Positions 57,469 to 64,000 of a stretch of DNA of 64,000 nucleotides are shown here, in pieces. The stretch's first letter is position 1, and every line of letters begins with the position of its first letter. Location of the stretch: NCBI GenBank assembly GCA_050485405.1, contig JBJHBI010000004.1:1-64000 (forward strand). Direction: 5' to 3'. The notes under the pieces are model-generated. The model saw nothing but the letters and a program-made list of their open reading frames with translations. It was not told the DNA's origin and made no database searches. The DNA is from Saliniramus sp050485405. Its GTDB lineage: Bacteria; Pseudomonadota; Alphaproteobacteria; Rhizobiales; Beijerinckiaceae. The position numbers were made by a program, and so were the translations under genes.

Positions 57469-59481
57469 TCACTCCCCGGCAGGCTGTGCCAGAGGCGCGA
57501 ATGCCGGGCTCGCAGCACGGATCCGCGCGGTGCGGTCGGCGATGGTCGCGATGCGCATGGCGCGCGCCACGACGGGCGGTGCGGTGATGTCTTCCGGGAT
57601 CGCGGCAAAGCGCCTGCGCGCCATCATCCGCCCGAGCGCGGGGCTCGTTCCGAAGCGGCAGAAGAGAATCGCGAGCACCGGGCCGATCGCCACCGGGATG
57701 ATCCAGGGCAGCATCTGCGGAGCATGGAGCCAGAACGCCGTCAGCGTCGCCACGCCGATCAGGGTCTGCGGCCAGAACCGCGCGATCGACTCGGCCCAGG
57801 TCACCGCAAAGCCCTGCCTGCGCTGGACCTGCCAGGTGAGCCCCTTCCCGCGCAGGAGCCCCAGAATGAACAAGGCCTCGGCGATCGCCATGATCGGCGC
57901 GAGCAGCATGCCGTGGAGGAATTCCGCGACACCGCTCAATGCGAGCCGCCGCCCACCGCCGTAGCTGCGCCGGCGGCGCGCATCCGCGAGCGCGTCGATC
58001 AGGCCCGCGATCTTGGGCGCGAAGACCATGACGATCATGCCCGCGAGCAGCCACAGGCCGAGGCTGGAGGGTGCCGCGCCCCAGGGATTGTCGGCGATCG
58101 CGCCGCCTCCGATCCCGAGCGCGCCCTGCGCGAAACCGAGCCCCATGAAGATGAGCCATGCGGGTCCCGAGAGATACATCAGGATGGCGAGCGCGAGCTG
58201 CATCCGCGCCATGGGCGGCCAGCCGGGCTTCGTCACGAGCTTCAGATATTGCAGATTGCCCTGGCACCAGCGCAGCGAGCGGCGCACGAATTCCGGCATG
58301 CAGGGCGGATTGATCTCGTAGCTGCCGAATTCGTCGGGAAGCACGCGCACGTCATAGCCGCCGCGCACCATCTGTGCGGCTTCGAGCTGGTCGTGGCTCA
58401 GCACGAGCCCCGAGAGCGGCCCGCTTCCGGGCAGGGTCGGCAGCCGGCAATGGCGCATGAAGGCATCGATGCGGATAATCGCGTTGTGCCCCCAGTAAGG
58501 CCCGGCCGGCCCCTGCCACCACGCGGCGCCTAGCGCATAGGCGCGCATGCCGTGGCGCATCCCGAACTGGAACATCCGGGTGAAGGCGACCCGGGTCGGA
58601 AGCCCCGCAATCAGCGTCTGGCAGATGCCCAGCCGCGGATTGCAATCCATCACCCGCACGAGGCGGCGGATCGCGCCGCCGCTCATCAGGCTGTCGGCAT
58701 CGAGCACGATCATGTAGTCGAAATCGCTTCCCCGCCGCTCCAGCCATTCCCAGAGATTACCGGTCTTGTGGCCGGAATTGTCGGTGCGGCGGCGGTAGTG
58801 GAAGCGGTCGGCGAAACGGATGCGCCGGGTGAAGGCCTGGACGGCGCGGGCCTCCTCGGCGGCGCGAAAGCGGTCCTGCGTGTCGGAGAGCAGGAATACC
58901 TCGAAATTATCCAGCCCGCCTGCGGCTTCGAGGTCGTCGATCGTGGCTTCGAGGTGACCGAGCACCATCTGCGGATCTTCGTCATAGGCCGGCACCACGA
59001 TCGCGGTGCGCCCTTCGAGTGCCCGCTCGTGATCGTCGCGTCCCGCGAGCGGGGCGACCACGTCGAGCGGGTTGCGCCGACCGAGCGCGATGGCGAGGCC
59101 GAAGACTGCGTTCCAGAAGCCGATCACCGTCCAGGGCAGGGTCACGGCGAAGACCGCGAGCATGGCGAAATCGATCAGCGACAACCCGTTCTGGCCGAGC
59201 ACGCGCGCGAGCGTCCCGAGCGCGGTGAGCGCCGTGAGCGTGACGAGCACGAAGAATATCCCGCGGCGCCTTGCCAGAACGCGTGCTTCGCCCGGATTCC
59301 CGGTCATCGGATCGCGGGGCCCGGCGTGGCGGGGTGCGCCGTCATCGTCTCGTCGCTCTTCATCATGCGTGTCTCGCTGCGTGCCATTTTGCGGGATGTA
59401 ATCCAACAACGCCTCCCACGGTACCGGACGGACGGCGTGCGCGCCGTCGAGCGCGGCCTGCGCGCGCGCACCGATATGCAT
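57469..59481 (-). CDS. opgH: Glucans biosynthesis glucosyltransferase OpgH (MdoH)
   Basis: Up to 670 aa, inner-membrane glycosyltransferase family 2 enzyme that makes osmoregulated periplasmic glucan backbones. Motifs: 'VVPAYDEDP', DxD 'IVLDADSLM', 'SHDQLEAA' and QxxRW-like 'SLRWCQGNLQYL', with two N-terminal and about five C-terminal membrane spans. Partner OpgG is not in the window. The N-terminus is uncertain: ATG 59481 gives a 58-residue hydrophilic lead, and ATG 59307 begins MTGNPGEAR just before the first span. It is the last gene of a three-gene minus-strand group with a type III polyketide synthase. Confidence 0.88.
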   Translation of the reverse strand: MHIGARAQAALDGAHAVRPVPWEALLDYIPQNGTQRDTHDEERRDDDGAPRHAGPRDPMTGNPGEARVLARRRGIFFVLVTLTALTALGTLARVLGQNGLSLIDFAMLAVFAVTLPWTVIGFWNAVFGLAIALGRRNPLDVVAPLAGRDDHERALEGRTAIVVPAYDEDPQMVLGHLEATIDDLEAAGGLDNFEVFLLSDTQDRFRAAEEARAVQAFTRRIRFADRFHYRRRTDNSGHKTGNLWEWLERRGSDFDYMIVLDADSLMSGGAIRRLVRVMDCNPRLGICQTLIAGLPTRVAFTRMFQFGMRHGMRAYALGAAWWQGPAGPYWGHNAIIRIDAFMRHCRLPTLPGSGPLSGLVLSHDQLEAAQMVRGGYDVRVLPDEFGSYEINPPCMPEFVRRSLRWCQGNLQYLKLVTKPGWPPMARMQLALAILMYLSGPAWLIFMGLGFAQGALGIGGGAIADNPWGAAPSSLGLWLLAGMIVMVFAPKIAGLIDALADARRRRSYGGGRRLALSGVAEFLHGMLLAPIMAIAEALFILGLLRGKGLTWQVQRRQGFAVTWAESIARFWPQTLIGVATLTAFWLHAPQMLPWIIPVAIGPVLAILFCRFGTSPALGRMMARRRFAAIPEDITAPPVVARAMRIATIADRTARIRAASPAFAPLAQPAGE

Positions 59482-59504
59482 TACGCAGACGATGCGGGTT
59501 TGGT

Positions 59505-60032
59505 TCAGGCGCGCGGCGATTTCGAGGCAGGCCGCGCATTATCCTCGATAGCTGCGAGCGCCCGGTTCTCCGCCCTGATCCGGATCGTCAGCAGCAACGC
59601 ATTCGCGATGGAGAAGATCAGCGCATAGAGCGGCAGGCCGAAAGCGAGCGGCAGAACGGCGATCTCGGCGATGACGATCCAGTAATTGGGATGCGCGAGA
59701 AAACGGTAGGGTCCAGTGCGGATCGGGGCGGCGCCGGGCAAGACGATGATCCGCGTCGTCCAGCGCTCGCCGAGGGTCGCGATCGTCCAGACCCGCGCAC
59801 CCTGCAGGATCACGAAGACCGCGATCAACGGCCACGAGACGGCGGCATCGTGGGCGAGCACCCAGAGACCCACGAGCCACGCGGCATGCATCACCACGAT
59901 CGCCGGATAATGCCCCGGCGCATGCTCGACGGCGCCCCGCGCCATCAGCGCCGCCGTGTTGCGCTTGGCGATCACGAGTTCGCCGAGGCGCTGCAGGGTC
60001 ACGAAGGCGAGTATGATGACGGCGGCGCTCAT
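59505..60032 (-). CDS. Isoprenylcysteine carboxyl methyltransferase (ICMT)-family protein
   Basis: A 175-aa membrane methyltransferase with about four to five spans and the family motif 'TGPYRFLAHPNYWIVIAE' with C-terminal 'IRIRAENRAL'. The ATG overlaps the stop of the type III polyketide synthase gene (ATGA, 60029-60032). In Bacillus, the ICMT-like BpsB methylates alkylpyrones made by the type III polyketide synthase BpsA; the coupled pair here suggests the same chemistry, O-methylation of the polyketide. Confidence 0.85.
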   Translation of the reverse strand: MSAAVIILAFVTLQRLGELVIAKRNTAALMARGAVEHAPGHYPAIVVMHAAWLVGLWVLAHDAAVSWPLIAVFVILQGARVWTIATLGERWTTRIIVLPGAAPIRTGPYRFLAHPNYWIVIAEIAVLPLAFGLPLYALIFSIANALLLTIRIRAENRALAAIEDNARPASKSPRA

Positions 60033-61132
60033 CGGGCAGGCTCCAGAAAGACGCAATTGAGCGTGAAGCCGGGGCCGAGCGCGGCGAGCAGCGTGCGTCC
60101 GCCCAGACCCGCAGCCAGCGCCCGCTCCAGCACGAACAGCACCGTCGGCGCACTCATGTTGCCGCAGGCGCGCAGCACCGCTCGCTCGTTCTGCAACCGG
60201 CCTTCCGCGAGGCCGAGCGTGGCTTCGAGCGCCTCGATCACCTTGACGCCTCCGGGATGCAGCACATAGTCCGCGATCGCCTCCCGCACCATGCCGCAGC
60301 GCTCGAAGATGCCGGCGAAGGCCTGCCCGAGATGGGCGCGCGCGAATCCCGGTATGGCCTGCGCGAAGATGACCCCGAGGCCCTCATCGCCGATATCCCA
60401 GCCCATGATGTCGAGCGTGTCGGGCCAGATATGCTCGGCGCTCGCAATCACCCGCGCCCCGGCCTCGCCGACATCCGCGACGCGCAACACGCAGGCCGCC
60501 GCACCGTCACCGAAGAGCGCGGAGGCCACGATATCGGCCTTGTCCGGCGCCTTCGTCCTGAAAGCGAGAGTGCAGGCCTCGACGACGACGAGCAACACCG
60601 TCTCACCGGGTGCCGCCTCCGCGAGGCGCGCAGCGAGGGCGAGCCCGCCGGCCCCGCCCGCACAGCCGAGACCGAAGACCGGGATCCGGCGCACATCGTT
60701 GCGAAACCCCATCTGCGTCAGGGCGCGCGCCTCGATTCCCGGCGTGGCGATACCGGTGGAGGACACCGTGACGATGGTATCGACATCCCCCGCGCGCAGG
60801 CTGGCACGTTCGAGAGCCGAACCCGTGGCCGCCGTGAACAGAGCCGTCGCCCCGTCCAGATAGGCCTGCGCCCGATCCGGCCAGTTGCGCGGCTCGCGAT
60901 ACCAGCTGACGGGCATCACGGCATGTCGGGTGTCGATGGCGGCATTGGTGAAGACGGGTTCGAGCCGGGTGAAGCCCGGATAACGCGGCGCGATCATCTC
61001 CCGGGCGACGGCGAGTGCCTCGTCCTGGGTGAAGCAATGCGGGGGCAGCGCCGTGGCGAGGCCCAGAATAGCCGCTCTGCGGGACACGTCTGGCTCCTGC
61101 GCGGAGACCGGCCGATCCGGCACCGCGATCAT
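60029..61132 (-). CDS. Type III polyketide synthase (chalcone/alkylpyrone-synthase family)
   Basis: A 367-aa enzyme that condenses a fatty or other acyl-CoA with malonyl-CoA. The catalytic triad is Cys157 in 'FGLGCAGGAGG', His292 in 'YVLHPGGVKV' and Asn325 in 'ACGNMSAPTV'; the 'LGPGFT' loop is near the C-terminus. Product is probably an alkylpyrone or alkylresorcinol, because a coupled ICMT-like methyltransferase follows; not proven. ATG 61132 is preferred to the adjacent GTG (61135). Confidence 0.9.
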   Translation of the reverse strand: MIAVPDRPVSAQEPDVSRRAAILGLATALPPHCFTQDEALAVAREMIAPRYPGFTRLEPVFTNAAIDTRHAVMPVSWYREPRNWPDRAQAYLDGATALFTAATGSALERASLRAGDVDTIVTVSSTGIATPGIEARALTQMGFRNDVRRIPVFGLGCAGGAGGLALAARLAEAAPGETVLLVVVEACTLAFRTKAPDKADIVASALFGDGAAACVLRVADVGEAGARVIASAEHIWPDTLDIMGWDIGDEGLGVIFAQAIPGFARAHLGQAFAGIFERCGMVREAIADYVLHPGGVKVIEALEATLGLAEGRLQNERAVLRACGNMSAPTVLFVLERALAAGLGGRTLLAALGPGFTLNCVFLEPAR

Positions 61133-61294
61133 CACTGATACGGATCAACGCACGAAAGCGATCACCGTATCCGTGCGCCGACGGGTATGGAGCGGGCTGA
61201 CCACAGGCTTTGGATGTACGGAAGCCGCTTGCACAATCGGCATCGGAGCGCCATTTACGTTATGTGAGGCAATTTCAGGGTATGACCCCGTATC

Positions 61295-61786
61295 ATGATC
61301 CGCTACGCCCTAATCTGTGATCAGGCACACGACTTCGAAAGCTGGTTTCCGTCCGGCGATGCTTTCGAGGACCAGCGCGCGCGCGGGCTCGTCGCCTGCC
61401 CGGTCTGTGGTTCGGTGAATGTCGAGAAGCGCATCATGGCCCCTGCCATTGCCCGGCGCGACCGCGCGCCGCAAGCCGTCCCAGCCCCTGTCGACGAAGC
61501 AGTGAGCGCCCCCGGGACGGCTGCTGTGTCGGTAAGCGAGCCGGTGGCACTCCTCAGCGAGCGCGAGAAGGCCCTGCGCGCCATGATCCGCGAGATCCAC
61601 AGCCATGTGACGCAGAATGCCGAGAATGTCGGCAAGCGCTTCGTCTCGGAAGCGCGGCGGATGCATTACGGCGAAGCGGAGGAGCGCGCGATCTACGGCG
61701 AGGCGAGCCTCGACGAGGCGCGCGAACTCATCGAGGAAGGCGTACCGGTCCAGCCCCTGCCCGGCCTCGCCGACGATCGCAACTGA
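61295..61786 (+). CDS. DUF1178 family protein
   Basis: A 163-aa protein of an alpha/betaproteobacterial family of unknown function. The N-terminal 'MIRYALICDQAHDFESWFPS' and the 'CPVCGS' motif (with Cys8 further up) suggest a small zinc- or metal-binding domain; the C-terminal part 'ALRAMIREIHSHVTQNAENVGKRFVSEARRMHYGE' is the conserved helical region. It stands alone with an upstream region shared with the polyketide synthase. It converges on a Nudix gene. Confidence 0.9.
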   Translation: MIRYALICDQAHDFESWFPSGDAFEDQRARGLVACPVCGSVNVEKRIMAPAIARRDRAPQAVPAPVDEAVSAPGTAAVSVSEPVALLSEREKALRAMIREIHSHVTQNAENVGKRFVSEARRMHYGEAEERAIYGEASLDEARELIEEGVPVQPLPGLADDRN

Positions 61787-61795
61787 GGCAAAAGC

Positions 61796-62320
61796 TCATG
61801 CCACGCCGAGATCGCGCGGTGCATCCGGGATGCGCCCCGCCAGAATATCGGCGAACAAAGCCGGGATCCCGGCGGGATCGATGACGAGATCGGGCGTCGC
61901 GAGCGCGGACGCCTCCCACCAGCGCACGTCGAGCACCGGATCGCCCTCGGTCTCCTGCAGCCGCGACGTGTCGATCCGGTCATGCGGAGCGCGCACCAGA
62001 AAGTACGTCTCGCGCACGAAACGATGACGGGCGAAGAGCGTCTGCGGGCAGGCGCGCCGCGCCACGACCGGGCCGAGCGTCAGGCCCGTCAGCCCCGTCT
62101 CTTCCGCGAGTTCGCGCAGGCAGGTCTGCTGCGGTGTCTCCCCCGGCTCACGCCCGCCGCCGGGTATGTACCAGAAATCCCGCTTGCCTGGCCGCGCGGG
62201 ATCGACGTCGCGCGAAGCCTCGTAGCAGATCAGGAGCAGCCTGTCGGCGGGATCGATCAGGATGGCGCGCGCGGTCTCGCGCTCGGGCAGATCCGTCGGG
62301 TTGGTCCCGGGCGCGCTCAC
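61796..62320 (-). CDS. Nudix hydrolase
   Basis: A 174-aa enzyme hydrolysing a nucleoside diphosphate linked to another moiety. The Nudix box runs 'GGGREPGETPQQTCLRELAEETG' (about 53-76, matching GX5EX7REUXEEXGU). The GTG start at 62320 overlaps the dehydratase stop (GTGA). Substrate not predictable; probably housecleaning. Confidence 0.9.
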   Translation of the reverse strand: MSAPGTNPTDLPERETARAILIDPADRLLLICYEASRDVDPARPGKRDFWYIPGGGREPGETPQQTCLRELAEETGLTGLTLGPVVARRACPQTLFARHRFVRETYFLVRAPHDRIDTSRLQETEGDPVLDVRWWEASALATPDLVIDPAGIPALFADILAGRIPDAPRDLGVA

Positions 62321-63261
62321 AGCAGATCGTCCAGCGCGCGCAGATCGACATTCGCGCCGCAGACGAGCACGCCGACGCGCTCACCGGGCCGGGGGCGATA
62401 GGCACCGCTCGTCAGCGCCGCGAGTGCCGCCGCGCCGCCGGGCTCGGTCGCGATGCGCCAGTCGAGCCAGAGCCGGCGCTGCGCCTGCGTGATGGCGTCG
62501 TCGGTCACGAGCGCCACGTGATCGACCGCAGCGCGGCAGATCTCGTGGACGAGGGCGCCGGTATTGCGCGCGCCGAGCGAATCGGCTGCGACCGAATTAA
62601 CCTCTACATCGACCGGCCCGCCGGCTTCGAGGGCCGCATGCAGCGCGCAGGAACCCTCCGGCTCCACCGCGACCACCTTTACCCGCCCGTGCAGGAACGC
62701 GCTCACCCCCGATACCAGCCCGCCACCGCCGGCGGCGACGAGCACCGTATCGAGATCGGGCTGGTCTTCCAGCCATTCGATCGCCACCGTGCCCTGCCCT
62801 GCAATCGTCTCCGGCGCGTCATAGGCGTGGATCGAGAGCGCCCCGGTCTCGGCCATGTATTCCGCACAGGCGATCGCGGCATCGGCGTAACGCGGCCCGC
62901 CGATCACCACCTCGGCGCCGTGGCGGCGGATGGCGTCGACCTTGGGCTTGCTCGCGATCTCGGGCACGAAGACGCGCGCTGGCACGCCCAGCGAATGCGC
63001 GGCATAAGCCACGGCCGCACCGTGATTGCCGCCCGAGGCCGCAGCCACACCGGCGGCGGGAACGTCCTTGCTCAGAAGCGTGTTGAAGGCGCCGCGCGGC
63101 TTGAAAGAGCCGGCATGCTGGAGGAATTCGAGCTTCAGCGAGACCGGCCCGTCATGACCGAAATCCCCCTTGGGCAGGTTCACGACCGGCGTGCGACGGA
63201 TGTGGTCGCGGATGCGCGCATATGCGGCGCGGATATCATCGGGGCTGACGGGCAGGCTCAT
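62317..63261 (-). CDS. Serine/threonine dehydratase-like PLP enzyme
   Basis: A 314-aa fold-type II PLP enzyme. The lysine is in 'HAGSFKPRGAFN', substrate loop 'ASGGNHGAA' and glycine-rich phosphate site 'AAGGGGLVSG'. It has no C-terminal ACT regulatory domain, unlike biosynthetic IlvA, so it is a catabolic-type threonine or serine ammonia-lyase, or a serine/threo-hydroxyaspartate enzyme. Coupled to the Nudix gene downstream. Confidence 0.88.
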   Translation of the reverse strand: MSLPVSPDDIRAAYARIRDHIRRTPVVNLPKGDFGHDGPVSLKLEFLQHAGSFKPRGAFNTLLSKDVPAAGVAAASGGNHGAAVAYAAHSLGVPARVFVPEIASKPKVDAIRRHGAEVVIGGPRYADAAIACAEYMAETGALSIHAYDAPETIAGQGTVAIEWLEDQPDLDTVLVAAGGGGLVSGVSAFLHGRVKVVAVEPEGSCALHAALEAGGPVDVEVNSVAADSLGARNTGALVHEICRAAVDHVALVTDDAITQAQRRLWLDWRIATEPGGAAALAALTSGAYRPRPGERVGVLVCGANVDLRALDDLL

Positions 63262-63348
63262 GAGGGGGCTTCCGGATTCTTGCGAGGCGCGGGACGGAGT
63301 TCGTCCCCGTCCCTAGCATACCGCGCGTATCGCACCACCGGCATTCCC

Positions 63349-63672
63349 TCACCCGGCGCGTGCCGCAATGCCCGCCCCGGTGCCGACATCCGCATCGATC
63401 GCGGCGCGCAGAGCCTCCTCGTCCACCGCCTCGACGGGGGCCTGGACCTTCAGCGCGCGGGTGCGCGTACCCGGCTCCATGATCAGGATCACCGTCTCCT
63501 GACCCGGGCAGGCGGGATCGGTGCAGTTGATCTCGTTGACCTTGATGATGGTATCGGGCGCCGGCGCGAGGAGCGCGAAGGCGAGAGCGCGCACGCGCTC
63601 GATCTCCGCCCGGTCGATCCCGCCGGAGGGTATGACGTTGCGCAGCAAACCGGCGAAGGCGCCCTTCATCAT
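63349..63672 (-). CDS. Small conserved protein of unknown function
   Basis: A 107-aa protein. The ATG pair at 63672/63669 gives MMKGAFAGLLRNVIP; the longer frame to 63759 is less protein-like. 'KVNEINCTDPACPGQETVILIM' (about 47-68) has a Cys pair and looks conserved; I cannot name the family with certainty. It may be a metal-related accessory protein, as a copper-chaperone-like gene follows upstream, but this is a guess. Confidence 0.65.
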   Translation of the reverse strand: MMKGAFAGLLRNVIPSGGIDRAEIERVRALAFALLAPAPDTIIKVNEINCTDPACPGQETVILIMEPGTRTRALKVQAPVEAVDEEALRAAIDADVGTGAGIAARAG

Positions 63673-63780
63673 GCGGTTACTCTCCTCGTCGCACCAGCGA
63701 ATCGCGCGATCCGCCGGTGCTTTTCGATCATGGCGATGCGGCGCGGATGGGGCAAGCACACACGCACCGCACAGGGTCGG

Positions 63781-63822
63781 TCATATGCGATCAGTCATAT
63801 GCGATCAGTCACGCGCGATCAG
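63781..63822. repeat. 14-bp tandem repeat, three copies
   Basis: TCATATGCGATCAG, TCATATGCGATCAG, TCACGCGCGATCAG in succession, ending on the stop codon of the His-rich gene. Probably slippage; may add alternative minus-strand stops downstream of that gene. Confidence 0.8.
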
Positions 63823-64000
63823 TCATGGCTGTGACCATGATCGTCATGATCGTGCCCGTGATCGTCGTGGTCGTGATCGTCGTGCCCGTGATCGTGATCA
63901 TGCCCGTGCCCGCCCGGAGCACGGGGCGAGCCCATCGGGGCGACATCGTAGCTGATTTCGATCTCGCCGGCGCGCTCGAAGACCAGCGTGCCCGAGACCG
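63819..64000 (-). CDS. PCu(A)C-like copper chaperone, C-terminal part with His/Asp-rich tail
   Basis: The last 59 residues of a gene that continues past the window. 'VSGTLVFERAGEIEISYDV' resembles the final strands of the PCu(A)C (DUF461) copper chaperone domain. It is followed by about 29 residues almost entirely of His, Asp and Gly, with 12 His, a metal-binding tail. The stop TGA is at 63819-63821. Such proteins load copper into cytochrome oxidase in the periplasm; the assignment rests on a short stretch. Confidence 0.55.
   Translation of the reverse strand, partial: VSGTLVFERAGEIEISYDVAPMGSPRAPGGHGHDHDHGHDDHDHDDHGHDHDDHGHSHD

Noticed and set aside
63839..63903. CRISPR-like repeats
   Set aside because: The repeated GATCRTG-type units are codons for a His/Asp-rich protein tail, with no spacers.

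Overview
The window is about 66% G+C, densely coded, and rich in ABC transporters, ATGA start/stop overlaps and alphaproteobacterial gene families (SorA-type sulfite dehydrogenase, OpgH, DUF1178, TerC). A fused glycine/sarcosine/dimethylglycine methyltransferase for glycine betaine synthesis points to a salt-tolerant lifestyle. My best guess is a halotolerant member of the Hyphomicrobiales (Rhizobiales); this is inference, since no rRNA or taxonomic marker is present.

Layout. 1-1.5 kb: end of an Fe3+/polyamine-type ABC importer. 1.5-6.5 kb (minus): a UgpABCE-like carbohydrate or glycerol-phosphate importer with a TIM-barrel sugar isomerase/epimerase. 6.7-15.1 kb (plus): a sulfur-oxyanion region. 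It holds a cytosolic sulfite-oxidase-family enzyme coupled to a class III aminotransferase. Next comes a three-gene regulatory set: a PhnD-like periplasmic binding protein, a histidine kinase and a sigma-54 response regulator, arranged like the arsenite AioXSR system. After it lie two palindromic upstream sites, a near-perfect -24/-12 promoter, and sorA-sorB (Tat-exported sulfite dehydrogenase and cytochrome c) closed by a terminator.

15.2-30.9 kb (plus): a 15.5-kb block of large proteins that I cannot assign to any pathway. It contains an amber-interrupted gene, a ComEC-like metallo-beta-lactamase-fold protein, a 1453-aa DUF6603-like protein, three unrecognised proteins (505, 288 and 1256 aa) and a 782-aa Ig/Kelch protein. 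The genes are tightly spaced and none shows a signal peptide. This is the main candidate for an undescribed system.

30.9-40.6 kb: a NYN/OST-HTH RNase-like gene, an intergenic stretch with a small inverted-repeat element, a LysR regulator, and a divergent Dpp-type peptide importer (B-C-D-F-A) in one overlapping operon ending with a CocE/X-Pro dipeptidyl-peptidase-type hydrolase. 40.6-41 kb: AT-richer non-coding DNA and tRNA-Arg(ACG). 41-45.5 kb (minus): histidine kinase, MerA/Lpd-like flavoprotein and TerC membrane protein. 46-48.8 kb: NitT/TauT-type ABC importer. 48.8-51 kb (minus): sugar-1-phosphate nucleotidyltransferase and an omega-amino acid aminotransferase. 51.7-57.5 kb: betaine synthase and a GAF-PAS-GGDEF-EAL protein. 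57.5-61.1 kb (minus): type III polyketide synthase, ICMT-like methyltransferase and OpgH. 61.3-64 kb: DUF1178, Nudix hydrolase, serine/threonine dehydratase, a small conserved protein, and the end of a PCu(A)C-like copper chaperone with a His/Asp-rich tail.
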